Assembly: GCA_021234155.1 (NCBI GenBank)
Contig: JAJEKV010000081.1
Coordinates: forward strand, 576,027-640,026
Direction: 5' to 3'
Origin: Isoetes taiwanensis
Taxonomy: Eukaryota; Streptophyta; Lycopodiopsida; Isoetales; Isoetaceae
DNA: 64,000 nucleotides
Shown: positions 43,358 to 55,399 of the stretch, in pieces
How positions within the stretch are numbered: position 1 is the stretch's first letter
Layout of the letters: every line of letters starts with the position of its first letter
The notes under the pieces: model-generated
The model's database searches: none
Told to the model about the DNA's origin: nothing
The model's input: the letters and a program-made list of their open reading frames with translations, nothing else
Program-made: the position numbers and the translations under genes

Positions 43358-45310
43358 ATTGGATTTGTTCATACATCTAGCTGAAGTTGGCTTATGTTAT
43401 TGGCTTTGCATGGTTATGTACAAAAGGGACAGAAGCATTTACTCATTCGAATGTATAAACATGCTTGTCTACCAGAATATACCAATAAGTAATCAACGAA
43501 TCTGAACATTATTTTTTTGGAGTGTAGGTTTTAAATCTAAACAAGCTCTACCATTATGTAATGGACGAACCTGAACAAGATTTTTGAGTTCTTTCTGTAT
43601 CTTCACCGGAATGCAAGCTGCGCCGTATTTTTCATCAATCCACCCTCTCAAATCCGCCTTACCTTGCCATAATTCCTCCAAATTCCGGCATCAGATCATT
43701 AAGAATCGCCCAAAATGGGACAGATTAACCAAAATCCGTGTTAAATGATTCAAAACTGCCCACAATTCATCAAATGCTGTAGTGCGGATTCGTGTAAAAG
43801 CAAGCACAGCACCGGATTTGAACTCACTCATTGGGCTTTGCAGAATCGTTGCAGAATTCTGTAGAAATTGAGGTTGGTTGCTCTGTTTTGGATAATTCCG
43901 GCGTTGGAATTTGGGGGTGAAGAAAATTGTTGAATGATCATAGATACGGTCTGGCTTCTTGGGCCTCGAGTGTTTTAGGAGGCCAAAGAATGAGCAAAAA
44001 TCCGCCCCCTGTTCTCCGATCAAGCCATTGATCAAAAGGCTTGACGACCAAATTGCTCTGCCAAAACATAAGCTGCACCTCATCCATCAAGGATTACTTA
44101 GCATTCAACGGGAAAAGGACCAAAACTGCCCCATCTCAGGGCAAAAAAATTCCAATTCCAAGTATCAATCGAACAGGAAGCTGGGAAATTTATGTTGGGC
44201 TTATATGCAGCAACCCAATTATGCTGCAGCGGAAGCAGTACACAGGAAAGCTTTGTCGAGACAACAATAAGGTTTGCAATTTAGGGATTTTTTGATGAAG
44301 CAAGGGCAGGCTAGAAGAAGCAAAGCTTACTTCGGCTTCAACAGATAGTAGATGGGGTTCAGATTCACACCTTAAATCTTATGAAAGAACTCAAGAATTG
44401 CTCAGAGAGGTAGAGAATTCTACCGGATCTGCAGCTATGGAATTGGGTCCTCGAGCTTCTGGCTTTGGCGGAACGGAGCATTAAGTTACACAAAATAATA
44501 ATGCTTCCAATATCTACCTCCAAACTGCTAGATTTGGACCTTTTTCAGTGCGGTTTTCAATCGCCCCTTTCATTCAAAAAATGGGGCAGAGTCTTTCTGC
44601 CGCCAAATCAAACAGTAAAAATTAGCCCAATTCACGCCTGATTACGTGGATTCTTGGGAAGATGACGATTCTGAATTTTTATCTGCAGATGAGAATCAAC
44701 ACATTAATCTGCAGGGCGGATCTGATGCGGAGTAAGCTTCTTCTCAGTAGACGAAAATACATGCAGAAATGTTAAGGCAAAAGCTTGAACCTATCTCTAA
44801 GATGGTCGGAATGGAAAATGGGAAGCTGTTGAACAGCGCGGCACTTCCCTTCACATTAAATTCTTCAAATTTGGGGTCGACACAGGGCCTGGGAGATCCA
44901 AATAAGGGATTCGAATTCAAAGTTCCTGCACACAATATGAATAATTTTTCCAGACTTGAAACAATGGAAATGTACATGCAAATGGAAACGGAAATGGAGA
45001 TGTTTCAGCATGGAACAGAGTATCAGCTAAGGGCGGAGATGAAAATTTAAAAGACCTAGGGCCATTACACACTGGCCGTTATGTTAGGTTAAATTGCTAA
45101 CATAACGGGATGCCCTTTATGTTAGGGTAACATAACATAAAGATTTCACTTCACATTCGCCGATACGAACTTCTTTGCATTTTGCCACATGGCACTATGC
45201 TATTTGATCCTTCTGTATTAACCCTCGGTCAGCCTAGTAAGTGCGATCCCAGCCTTAGCATCATAGAAAAGTACCATGATAGTCTGTACAAGATTAGTCT
45301 AGTAGTATGG
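43358..45310. other. No gene recognised; scattered coding-like scraps
   Basis: Minus-strand 43493-43681 reads 'LWQGKADLRGWIDEKYGAAC' and plus-strand 44769-45050 reads 'MENGKLLNSAALPFTLNSSN' with a Met/Glu-rich end. Neither matches a family I know. 43690-44480 has closely spaced frames on both strands, all broken. They may be the internal part of an unclassified retroelement. I assign nothing. Confidence 0.3.
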
Positions 45311-45312
45311 TG

Positions 45313-45635
45313 TAGATAACGCCCTGGCCGAGGGCGTTATTGAAAAAAAAATTGAGGGCCATCAAAATGGCTCCCCTCACCATTTTGTTGGCCCGAAATT
45401 TTTTGGGAAAACTACCAAAATACTCCTATAAGTTTGTGTAATTACCAAAATACCTTTATGAGTTTCAAAATAACCAAAATATGCCCTTGTGTATAGTAGG
45501 TGTGTAGGGGCATTTTGGTAATTCTAAAACTCATAAGGGCATTTTAGTAATTAATTGCATAAACTCATAGGGGTAGTTTGGTAGTTTTCCCAAAAAATTT
45601 TGTTCAATAATGCCCGAGGGCCAGGGCGTCATCGC
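45313..45635. mobile_element. About 320-bp foldback MITE
   Basis: GATAACGCCCTGGCC at 45313 pairs with GGCCAGGGCGTCATC ending near 45633. Further in, 'GAAATTTTTTGGGAAAACTA' (45398) pairs with 'TAGTTTTCCCAAAAAATTTT' (45582). The long AT-rich arms 'CCAAAATACTCCTATAAG' and 'ACTCATAGGGGTAGTTTGG' continue inward. The central 45480-45520 is the loop. No ORF. A clear target-site duplication was not found. Confidence 0.75.
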
Positions 45636-47373
45636 CCTTAACGCTCTGGTTCGAGGGTTTGCACGGACAGACCTGGGAAGGCATAGCCAAAGATGAAAAG
45701 CAGGGCACTGGAATGGATGCAAGGCAGAGTTTTTCTTGCATGGCTCAAAATAGAAGCAGAGCGGAGTTTTTCTTAGCGGGAATGGAAGCAGGGTAGTGTT
45801 CTCAGTGGCAGGAGGTGGCTATGGCAGTTCAGGCGAAGCTAGAGCAGAGTTTTCTTGGCTCTATTTTGAGCTCTAGTTTTGAACTCAAGCTTTTGAGCTC
45901 TAGTTTTTGCGCTCAAGCTTTTAGCCTATTTTTAAGCTCTAGTTTTTAGAGCACGTTGGCATACGAAACTCTGTTCTCAGAGAAGCACTCGATGAAGTAG
46001 ATGAAACCTGTTCCAACAAAGTTCCAGCGAAGCAAAATTGACATCTCTGAAACAGGGTCTAGAAATCTTTGAAAACAGGGTACAGAGTCTCTGAAACAGG
46101 GTTGTAATCAATTTCAAAACTAAAAAAAAACCCTAACTGTGTGTTTCTAACTCTTGTAGTGTTCGACCAAGAGTAGGTAAACTTTTTGTATTTCTTTGCT
46201 TTAATATTAATTTCCATCAGTTTACATGAACTTTTTGTGCAGGTTCCAAATTTGACGAGCCACATCTCTTAAACAAGTCCTTAAATTTCAGATCTTATAG
46301 GAACTCCTTACAAATGCCTAGCCTAAAGTCACACTTTGCAGCAATGTCTGTATTCAGTCACATCTGAGCCAACTATGTTGAGTTGATCTCGCCTAACCAG
46401 CCACTCCATGCATTGCCAGACACAAGTCTAGTTGGTTTATTGGGATTTTATCTCGAAAGACATCATGGATGCACGCACTTAGTTATGTCAGGCATTGCAC
46501 TGAGATTAAAATGGCTCATAAAGTATCACTAGCACTTGTTGCATTATATTTATAGACACTCCGAAGCTGCAATTGCTTATACAAGTCACCTTGCAGAAGT
46601 TTTTTTTAAATGATCTACATCACTTGTCATACCCACAACATTTAGTATAGTATAAGTTTTATGCCAACTACAGATACTCAGCACCTAGTATAGACAGGAA
46701 CTTCCCAGCAAAAACTATTGCATGCACTGAAACTTTCACAAGTTTCCTCTTGTAGAGGATGAAAAGAACTTTGATATGGCAAGATATCAATCAAATTATC
46801 GTAGAGATCTAACTCTCGTGACATCATGTCATTCAATTCTAATTCCGGGATGAGGAACTACTTCGAGGAGCTTTTCACTCCAATGCGTTGTTGCAATAGC
46901 CTGACCTCTTCTATAGAATGCACTTTCAAATGACAGGATTGGAGATCTTTGGGCCAAGGATGAGCGACAAATCAGTTGACTCAGGTTGAGTGAACCAGTG
47001 CTCGAGATGCTAGAGATGATCGTGTCATTCTAAAGTGCTTGCAAGGGTGGAGTCATGGTAATGCGGTAGCACATTGGAGTGAAAAGCTCATCGGACTAAC
47101 ACATTGGTGTGAAAAGCTCATAAGAGAATGTACTTAATTTTCTCCTCTATTGGCACACTGAAGGAGTTCATTACCCCTTGCATTATTCCATTCATTATAG
47201 ATGGCGGCATGTCATTATTCCATTCATTGATTAATTACTAACACAGATGGAGGGATAAAGAAACAACAACCTACCCCATCATATGAGGTTCTTGTATTTA
47301 TATGAGACATGTACAGTCAGCCTTAGCCACGTCTGCTAGCTATTTAATTGATGAGCACAAGTATCCACTAACA
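45636..47373. other. Intergenic DNA; its right part is probably a copia LTR
   Basis: 45850-45945 repeats 'TTTGAGCTCTAGTTTTGA' and 'CTCAAGCTTTTGAGCTC' four to five times. 47030-47110 repeats 'CACATTGGnGTGAAAAGCTCATC'. The right edge, CCACTAACA ending 47373, reads TGTTAGTGGATAC on the minus strand, preceded by a purine-rich run (AGCAGAACAGGGG). That is the expected start of a copia 3' LTR for the coding remnant to its right. The other end of the LTR was not found. Confidence 0.4.
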
Positions 47374-48565
47374 TACCCCTGTTCTGCTCATAAATTAGAC
47401 TAGTTGAGAATGGAAAGAAAATATAACAAAGAAAATATTGCTGCTCCGATTATCATTATAGATTACAGTAGGTGTTGCTTGCTCATAAGTGAGCTCTTTC
47501 ATGAATTTTTGGAGCCACACAATCTCCCTAACCACTGCACTTGTTGCCATGTACTCAGCTTCACAGGAGGATAGAGCCACACTGGTTTTTTTGCAGGTGG
47601 TCCAAGCGACAACTCCACCATGAAGCATAACCGAGAACTCGGATATGGATCTTCTACTATCTGGATCTCTTGCCCAATTAGAATCTACAAAACCCACGAG
47701 CTGAACACTAGGGCCATTTGAATCTGGGCCATACAAAGTTACATTCGTTGCATGCCTAATAAATAGTGTATTATTTGTTTTATTATACACCAATGTGGTT
47801 TTCCAGGGGTTTGCATGAATCTGCTAACTATGCCCATTGCTGCTGCTATGGCTGGCATGCTACTGACCATGATGTCCATCAAACAACCTACTAGATTCTG
47901 GTATGGAAAGTCCTTCATGACTGATTGCTCCTGTGCAGTCCTTGGACCCATTCTTTTTGTCAATTTCTCATTCATGGTTGTAGGATATGAGTGGCGTATT
48001 GCATCCCAAATCGATTTGCCTTCCCTTGATGGATTAAGAGTTCCTTCTTGGTACAATTTCTGATTATTTGGAGACAAAGACATGTTTTGATATCCTCAAG
48101 ATCTGTCATCTTGAATGTCCCTGCCAACCGTTGCTTGATTGCTAAAATTGCTCTCTTGCTATTGCCCATTAAGATGAGATTGTCTATACACATAACGACG
48201 ATTATGAGATCTAAACTTACAAGCTTCACATATACATTCCATTCCATAACACATCTTTTCAAACTGATAGCTTTAAAGAACTGATCAATTTTCTTCTACC
48301 ATGCCCGTGGACTTTGTTTTAGTTATACAGGCTCGTTTCAACTTGCAGACCAGATCTTCTTTGCCTTTTTCCTTTAATACTGGTGACTGTTGCATGAAAA
48401 TCTCCTTCTCTAGATCTCCGTTGAAGAAGGCTATTTTCACATCCATTTATTAAATTTCAAAATCTTCTTGTGCTGCTAGTGCAAGGACAACTCGAATCGA
48501 TGTCATCTTGGCTAAGAGAGAAAATGTCTCATCAAAATCTACTCCAGGCATTTGTGAAAATTTAC
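47374..48565 (-). mobile_element. Ty1/copia reverse transcriptase/RNase H remnant
   Basis: A fossil on the minus strand. Reverse-transcriptase pieces include 'MDVKIAFLNGDLEKEIFMQQ' (about 48450) and 'FKMTDLEDIKTCLCLQI' (about 48100). RNase H pieces include 'LVGFVDSNWARDPDSRRSIS' and 'SSCEAEYMATSAVVREIVWL' (47690-47480). It lies upstream of a probable LTR start at 47373. Gag, protease and integrase were not found. It is broken with several breaks and looks older than the 32719-38402 element, to which it is not closely related. Confidence 0.75.
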
Positions 48566-48638
48566 GAGAAGTCACATTATATTAAAGTGGATCACATTCT
48601 GACATTTGGAACTCTGCAGGAAAACGGAACTCTTACCA

Positions 48639-48668
48639 AAAAAAAAAAAAAAGAGAAAAAAAAAGAAG
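48639..48668. repeat. A-rich run
   Basis: Fifteen or so A residues, GAG, then more A. It could be the tail of an unrecognised retroposon in plus orientation at the end of the copia remnant; no body was identified. Confidence 0.5.
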
Positions 48669-48835
48669 TGTTTTGCATTACAAATATACATCTCATAGAA
48701 AAAAGTTTTGCATGGAGTTAGTGATAGAAACACAGATTTTCCTCAAAGTACTTACAAACTACGAGTTGAGAAAGTTCTCAAGAATTTTCTACCCTTGCAC
48801 ACTTTGGTAATGGAGTCTATTATCCTTTGTGGATG

Positions 48836-49075
48836 CCGAGGGAGGGGAAGGGGGGTGAGGGGGGCAAAGAGGGTGGGCAAAGGGGCAAAGGTGTTTTGTT
48901 GGAGAGATGTGGTGTGAGGAGGGAAAAGCGGCAAAGAGGGTGGGCGAAGAGGAGGGCAAAAGAGGAGAGAAAAAGGAGTTTTTTTTTTTTTTTTTTTTGG
49001 GAAGAGCATAAGGACAAAGATGGTGGGCAAAAGGTGGGGGCAAAGAGGGAGGGGGAGGGGCAAACAGGCCCAAAC
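48836..49075. repeat. G/A-rich low-complexity block, GGGCAAAGAGG repeats
   Basis: GGGCAAAGAGGG, GGTGGGCAAAGGGG and similar recur about ten times, with an 18-T run at 48978. The frames on both strands are compositional artefacts. Confidence 0.8.
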
Positions 49076-49239
49076 ATAAAGCTAATGAGTTAAATTAATT
49101 TTAAATCATGTATCAATAAATACTATTTTAAATAATATAATATAATAAATATAATTAATTAAACAATAGAAAACAAGGTGCTGCGCACGGAGGGTTGCCC
49201 TCCGTGACCCGAGAGTGAAATGGCTTAAATCACACTTCA

Positions 49240-49335
49240 AAGTCATGTTTTCGAGCATATACTGACATATACTTGGAATATGCCACAAACCCACATGGAT
49301 GAGGGTTTTCCCCTTAGGGACATGCAAAGACTGGC
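49240..49335. repeat. Dispersed 'GAGGGTTT-CCCC-TAGGGGCAACCC' repeat, copy 1
   Basis: The motif order is GCATATACtGACATATACtTGGaATATGCC, then CCCACatgGATGAGGGTTTTCCCCTtAGGGaCA. The same order occurs at 50349-50437 and 58897-58987. This is the most diverged copy. Confidence 0.6.
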
Positions 49336-50348
49336 TCAACACATGCACGCATTGTAGCCCGGTTCTCCAAGATTCAAGGAATTCGAATTTTTATTGCTAT
49401 TTTTGTTTTCTAAATTTGAAATTGCCTCCAATTTCTAACCACCTTTATTGATTTTAGTACTAAATTGGGGGACAAAAGGGACATCGAAAATGAGACACCC
49501 CAGTGTGCAGACATTTGTTTGGTTCTAAAACTACAAGGTTGAATCCATTATTAATGTTCGACATTTTATGGTAGAGTATATATCTCAATTTTGAATGGCG
49601 TGGAAGACGATCTTGAATATGTGGGATACCAAAGTGTAATGTAATTATAATGGCTAAGAGATAGCCATGAAGCAACCACCATCCATGAGTATTCATGTTC
49701 ACAATGAATATATTACATCCAAGAGGCCCTTACAATCTATAAGGTACTCTAATTATTAGCCAGATAACTTTATTTATACTTACTCCATATATCATAACCA
49801 TCATAACTGTATTTAAAGGCACCGATTTATATAAAGTATTTACAATAATCCCAGCTATGTGAAACTGCCTTTTAATGAATGACCCATAATCATTTTCAGC
49901 TCCATTAACCTAAGCATCCATTACTCTTTAGTCCTTAGATAAAACAATGGATTCCATCGAAGAAAACATGCAACAGATTTTTGTTGGTTCGGAGGCAAAG
50001 CACAGGATGTGAGCATGCTAGCATCTTTTCCCTAGCTGGAAATATTCGCAGAGTGCAAAGATTATCTCCAAGTATTGCAGAACAACAAAAAAACAGAGGG
50101 TCCCTTTTGTAGAATCCATTCATTCAACTAATCGAACTCTGAGACAGCATAATACCCTATAGCTATTTATTCCAAACGATTCCCAGCAAAGCAAATCATG
50201 GAAGGCAAAGTAAATAACTGCCATGCTCTTGGAAGCCAGAGGAAAATGCTTGGAAGAAGAAGAAGGGTCGAGTCTAGCATACCATAGCCACGCTGCGAAG
50301 GAATGGGGGTCGGATGACCAGAATTCTGACGTGACCGGTTTGAGCCCA
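49336..50348. other. No gene seen
   Basis: AT-rich DNA with only short, unrelated frames. 50240-50345 is loosely similar to 58790-58880 (TAGCCA..., GGATGACC, ATTCTG) and so probably belongs to the dispersed repeat whose end is at 50437. Confidence 0.4.
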
Positions 50349-50437
50349 TCACCGATATGCTAGGCATATGCCGGCATATACCTGGATATGCCCACGCATA
50401 AACGAGGGTTTGTCCCCCTAGGGGCAACCCAAAAATT
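50349..50437. repeat. Dispersed repeat, copy 2
   Basis: Reads CGATATGCTAGGCATATGCC through AAACGAGGGTTTGTCCCCCT to AGGGGCAACCCAAAA. The closing part nearly matches 58952-58987 base for base. TTGYCCCCCTAGGGGCAA is itself a palindrome. Confidence 0.75.
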
Positions 50438-50510
50438 AAGCATAGTGGCTAAGATTTGTGCCTAGTGTCATTTTTGATATGTTAACCATTCAACATAGGG
50501 TAATTATATT
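50434..50510 (+). repeat. 75-bp direct repeat, left copy
   Basis: AATTAAGCATAGTGGCTAAG through CATAGGGTAATTA. It matches 52266-52341 with three substitutions. The two copies bracket the LINE remnant and a plus-strand A-tailed end. Confidence 0.85.
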
Positions 50511-50546
50511 TCGAATGAATTGCGAAATAACCATGAGGGGTGTATA

Positions 50547-52140
50547 GGAATAGAATAGAATAGAATATGATTTTATCGTCCACGAGAACCAACCGCCTAT
50601 GGGACCCAAGTACAAAGAGAGAGCAAAGAAGCGATTACTACCGGGATTAAAAACCCCTTAAGGGTTTTCGGGAAAAACCTTAGTAGCAATAAGGATCTTT
50701 GACATCTTGCCGCAGATTATATACATAATCACAAATACAAATTAAGGTTAATGTGGACCCGGGGGCATAACCCGAAGTCCGCTACAGATCCATTACCTCC
50801 CGGAGGTATGATCCCAACAAGCCTACGAGGCGTGCTCGGTAGCTCATGCAAGGCACGATGGGGCATAACTAACATCGAGCATACCCGAACCCGGATATGC
50901 TCAGACGTCGACGAGGCACGGAGGGCGTGACTTTCATCCTCAATGGCGCCCACGTTGGCCGGCCGACGCGGCACTCTGTCCTCAGCGGCTCCGAATCCAT
51001 CTCCCCGTGTCTCAATGCGGAGGTGGTGTGCACTGTCTTGAATGGAAGCAATCACCTGCGCTTTTCATGGGTAGATGGGTGCGGAGGTAGTGGTGTGGGC
51101 CCCTCGTGAGCATGGGATTAACCTCGCCGCGATAATTTGCCACCTTGACATGTGACGGGGGCCTCTGCATCCCAAAGCTTGGCCATGAAGCAAGCATCCG
51201 CAATCTTGCCTCAAGGCGGTAGCGTTCCTTCGGTGTATGCGGTCCACATCGTGTGCTGCACATTCCATAGCGAAACCACTATGCTTGCTTGTCTTTCCAG
51301 CCGGGCTTTGAGTCGCCATTGGGCCCATCGCCATTTGCCAAAGCAAGGTTGGGCAAAGGGCTTCATCCATAGCCACCACCTTACGGAAGTAAATAATGTG
51401 ACGTTCAGTAGCGACCCTCTGTAAATGGAAGGAAGCCCGTCTCTGGAGCAAGATCGATATGGGACCATGGATTTCACTCCCGGTGCGGGGGCCAAGAAGG
51501 CCTTACAGTACTGCTCTAGATCGTTCCAAGTGGTGAGGGATATCACCGACCCCCACACGCCCCATAGAGGAGGACCGGTTCAACCAATGCCCTAAACAAG
51601 TGTGCCCGGTGACCCCATGCATCATGACTCTGCCTTGTATTTGTTGTTTTGCATTGCATCTGGGCTTTTCACCTACGATTACAGTAACGATGGATGCATC
51701 CCAGTGTGTGGTAGTAGAAAACTCAATGCCCAAATACTTATAAGATCGAGCCACCTCCACTACACCTTTGGTAAGTGAATGAGGGAAGACGTGGGTGCCG
51801 GGATGATGGGACCCGGCACCCTTGTCTTGGCCAAGTTAACTCTCATGTCGCTGAATTGGCGGAAAAGTGTCCAAAGCATCCGGTGGCGTTGCATGTCCTC
51901 TAGGGTATATCGCGGCAGGTCAACATCATCATCATATATGAGTTGCGGATTATGTGGTGCATCAACCCGCGCCTCCCCTCCCCGTGCCTCGGCTAGCCAT
52001 TCTTCTAGCCGGTCAATGTACCTGTCCCGAGCCGTCGGGGATAGAGGGCAGCCCTGGCGCACCCCAATGCTACTAACAACGGGCTCCCCCGACAGTGTGA
52101 GACGACCGGAGCAAGCCTCGTATAGTCTGTATACCTAGCT
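50547..52140 (-). mobile_element. LINE remnant: reverse transcriptase and C-terminal tail
   Basis: Minus strand in order: 'MRQGCPLSPTARDRYIDRLE' (52062), then 'LIYDDDVDLPRYTLEDMQRH' with the catalytic Asp pair region; 'DMRVNLAKT'; 'RSYKYLGIEFSTTTHWDASI' (51740); and a tail 'LRIETRGDGFGAAEDRVPRR' continuing 'PANVGAIEDESHA', the Cys/His-type end of LINE proteins with several Cys replaced. The 3' end is a TAGAATAGAATAGAATA microsatellite at 50549-50566, as in 40855. It is 5'-truncated just before the RQGCPLSP block. Several frame changes. The clade is uncertain. Confidence 0.75.
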
Positions 52141-52265
52141 GTCTCAATCTGTCCCACAACTTATCCCGAGGCAGGATTTTATATTAATCATCAATTACGA
52201 TGGTCTATGGTTGTGTGGATCATGATAAATAATTTTGGGCCCTTTCTGGGCCCTTTAGAAAAAAA
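52141..52265 (+). mobile_element. Short A-tailed retroposon end, plus orientation
   Basis: Ends 'TTTTGGGCCCTTTCTGGGCC', then CTTTAG and ten A residues directly before the right copy of the 75-bp direct repeat. TTGTGTGGATCATGATAAAT precedes it. It looks like the 3' end of a LINE or SINE oriented opposite to the LINE piece on its left. It could be a separate insertion or part of an internally inverted one. Confidence 0.5.
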
Positions 52266-52341
52266 AAATTAAGCATGGTGGCTAAGATTTGTGCCTAGTG
52301 CCATTTTTGATATGTTAACCATTCAGCATAGGGTAATTACA
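52266..52341 (+). repeat. 75-bp direct repeat, right copy
   Basis: AATTAAGCATGGTGGCTAAG through CATAGGGTAATTA. See 50434-50510. Confidence 0.85.
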
Positions 52342-54600
52342 ACATTTACAACTTTAAGCTTTAAGATAGGTGTAGTTTGCTTCCATACAATAATGAAGTC
52401 TTCTTTTCTAATGGGGGATCTCCATTAGAATAAAATAAGATTGCAATGCTCGCAATAAAAACCGATCGTGTCTCCATCATTTATAACCTCAATTGTTGGA
52501 CCAAGAACTTGAAATTCTGACTGATTATGAGATATAGGAATGGTGTAGTTTTTAATAACTTGTCACTTTGATTGGCAACGATAATTTTGCCCTTATTTAT
52601 ATCATCTTTGTAGCACGTTGCATAATTTTCTAATAAACATTTATTGAGTCACACATTGATTCCATATGATACATCTAACATTTAGCTTTTAAAGGCTACC
52701 AAATCTTTTGAAGCTCAATTGCATACACAAATGCTCAAATTTGGAAAACCCGGTATAGAATTGCCTTTTTCCCCGAGCTTGCACCATATCAAACTCCATC
52801 TGATCTGTACTTATTTGGTAACAACAATTATCGTCTGGTAATACAGCAATTATTGTCTAATTATTTACCATTAATTTCCTTTTCTAGTTGACATATGTAA
52901 GTTTTAGAATGTTTATCTGGCCAAGTGGCATTTTCAGCAATTGCCACAAGACCTTTTTTCCCAATAAACATTGACCTCGGAGGCTTTTGCCAAATCCCTG
53001 TCATGGTGCCGTTGCCATAAGAAGAATAATTGTGCCCTATAAACCTTTCTATTAAATCCAATACTATATTGAAAAATAAGGGCATTTCATTTCATTAACA
53101 AAGGCACAATTCAGTACTTAGAAGGCATACCGGGATCATCTTATCCTGGTTTCCTTATATGGTGCTGCTTATAAACAATTCAGTACCTGACGTCAAACGA
53201 TCACTAATGATAGATTGCCTTGATGTCTAACAAACTATTAAATTTGGAAACCCCCTTGCATAATATTAAGGTACAAATAACATAGGGCTTCCACTGCATC
53301 TTTAGGTAACTTGTTATCAAAAGAAGGGATCCAACTGTACATCTGAAAAAAAGTTCTCTTTGTGAATTCCTATCCAAAGAAATGGGTTAGTACTTGGCGA
53401 CCACATCTTTGGACTATTCTCGCACCCATGCCACAGATTTTAAATCTCTCATATAGATGGATATTTACTCAACCTAGCGGCTTGCCTTCCTCAAAAATAC
53501 AGTTTTGATAATTCTATGCAGATTTGGAAGTACATGCCTTACAACACCTAAGTAGTTCAAAATCTGCTCCAGGTCCTGTTGATAAAATAAAAACAATTTT
53601 CATTATACCTGAGAAACTAATTTACCACAGGTTCTATAACTCTATCATGATGCTCACCATGTGCAAAATAAGAATATTTTTGCCATGCCGGGATATCACC
53701 GAAATGTTAAAAACAGGAAAACAAATTATTAATTTTTAAAAACCCGTGAAATGTCCACAAGCCTTATCGGTCCATCATTACATGAATGTATGGCATATTG
53801 GTTGAAACAAATGAACTTTATTCATCTCAACTTGTCGGAAAAACATGTAGCCCAACTCAAGAAATAGATGCTCTGTATGATGTTTCACAAGTATAGTACA
53901 ATGTCCAGTGATGAGGTTAGTGCATCTCTGATACGGTTTAATGGAACTTTCTTTTCCTTCCTTCATGGACTAACCTAGACGTATATTGGTTTTCATAGAC
54001 AAGAATAAGATAAACATTCCTACTCGATAGTAACATTAGGACACAGCTCCAGTATTTATATAAAGAGAGATGTCGTGATAAGAAATACAAAGTAGCCATA
54101 CTTGCAAAGATAGATAACAAATACAAAGTAGCCAAATGGTGAGATATACGGATGACTATAGTTTATGAGTTACAATGTTGACATCTATATTGTAATTTCT
54201 TATATTTCTATGGTGATATTCTGCTATTATCAGCAATGATATCCTGAATGCTAAGAGGGGGATGGGATGTTTTTTACTCCATTGTAGTAAAAAACAAGCA
54301 GGATTGGGCTTAACCTTGTAGTTTTGCATGGGCGAGTTGGTGCGGTCGGAAACCGCCTTGACATTTCTTGGTGCAGGGGTCGAAACTTACTTCAAAGATC
54401 TATTCGTGCAGGGATGGAAACTTCTGCTTCAGAATGTCTTGGAGGTGTCTTTTGCTTGGAATTCTTCTCTTGCATTCTCTCGAGACACTTCGGTACCAAA
54501 AATTTAACAGATTCTATAACTATATGGGTCAAATTAAAAAAGAAGACAGGCACAAAAGGTTGGAAGTTACCTTGTGACTTACATTCATGAAATGATTTGT
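52342..54600. other. No gene recognised
   Basis: Mostly AT-rich. Minus-strand 52861-53085 (75 codons, 'GTMTGIWQKPPRSMFIGKKG', ending QLEKEINGK) reads like a real protein end but matches nothing I know. 54080-54136 contains 'AAATACAAAGTAGCCA' twice, 41 bases apart. 54324-54590 is a plus frame of low conviction. Confidence 0.3.
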
Positions 54601-54611
54601 TCGAATCATAA

Positions 54612-54800
54612 CCCGATGCATCCGCCGATTTGGCGGATTGGTGTGGAGCATGACTTAATGCATCCGTTGATCTGGCGATTGTTGTCCGGTTGGAGCACCC
54701 ACTTTGGAGCTTGACTTGATGCACCCTCTTCGATATGTTGACATCTCATCGATTTGTCGACTTCACGTAACCTGATGCATCTTCGATTTGCCCGAGTTTC
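54612..54800. repeat. GATGCATCCG degenerate tandem
   Basis: 'TGATGCATCCGCCGATTTGG', 'TAATGCATCCGTTGATCTGG', 'TGATGCACCCTCTTCGAT' and 'TGATGCATCTTCGATTTG' recur at about 50-65 base spacing. No ORF. Confidence 0.6.
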
Positions 54801-55144
54801 TATCGGTCTAATGCTTTCGAAGGGGTGTGAGTGTCTTGTCCCCTAACGACCACATTGTACATCTATATCTACAAAGTAGGGATGAAGAAGTAAGCTACAT
54901 ATCCCAATTGCATCAAACAAGACTTAGTTACCTTTGAGGGGTAGAAAATAATTCCCTTTTTGGTGTGCTAGATGGACTCACATAGTCATTGCCACCAAAG
55001 TATGAACAACATTAGTCTGAATTAGTAAATCGACACCATGCTCGCAAACCTGGAATTGAATCACAATTGATTGTAACTATGCTTTGGTTTTTTAACTAAG
55101 CTCCGGACTTTTTTTTACTCTCTTTACGATGTTCTGTTTTTATA

Positions 55145-55201
55145 TATCTAAAGTGTCCCCTAAAATGAGCGGCGATCTCATCCCGAGGGGCACTTTAGAT
55201 A
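55145..55201. repeat. Hairpin module 1
   Basis: TATCTAAAGTGTCCCC (55145-55160) pairs with GGGGCACTTTAGATA (55187-55201) around a loop holding GAGCGGCGATCTCATCCCG. AGACTAAGCC follows at about 55225. The unit recurs 144 bases downstream. Confidence 0.75.
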
Positions 55202-55288
55202 CACAAAATAGGAGAAGCAAAAAGAGACTAAGCCAACCAGATCTTGTTTTATGTCGTCGGGCTTATTCCCTTTTCGAGTTTCACCATC

Positions 55289-55343
55289 GTATCTAATTCA
55301 CCACACGAGTGGCGATGTCATCCTAGGGGGGCAAATTAGAGAC
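55289..55343. repeat. Hairpin module 2
   Basis: GTATCTAATT (55289-55298) pairs with AATTAGAGAC (55334-55343). The loop keeps GTGGCGATGTCATCC. The stem differs from module 1 on both sides in a paired way (TAAAG/CTTTA against TAATT/AATTA). Confidence 0.7.
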
Positions 55344-55399
55344 AATAAGCAAAAAAAAGAAGGAGACTAAGCCGGAGCTTACTCTCTTTTCGAGCTACC

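Noticed and set aside
45313-45635. LTR or SINE identity for the 320-bp unit
   Set aside because: The repeats are inverted rather than direct, and there are no polymerase III boxes; a foldback MITE fits better.
48752-49093. Pro/Pro-rich ORFs on the minus strand and Gly/Lys ORF on the plus strand
   Set aside because: Compositional artefacts of the GGGCAAAGAGG block.
54324-54590. Host gene on the plus strand
   Set aside because: The frame has no recognisable domain, lies beside a short tandem repeat and has an equally open overlapping frame.
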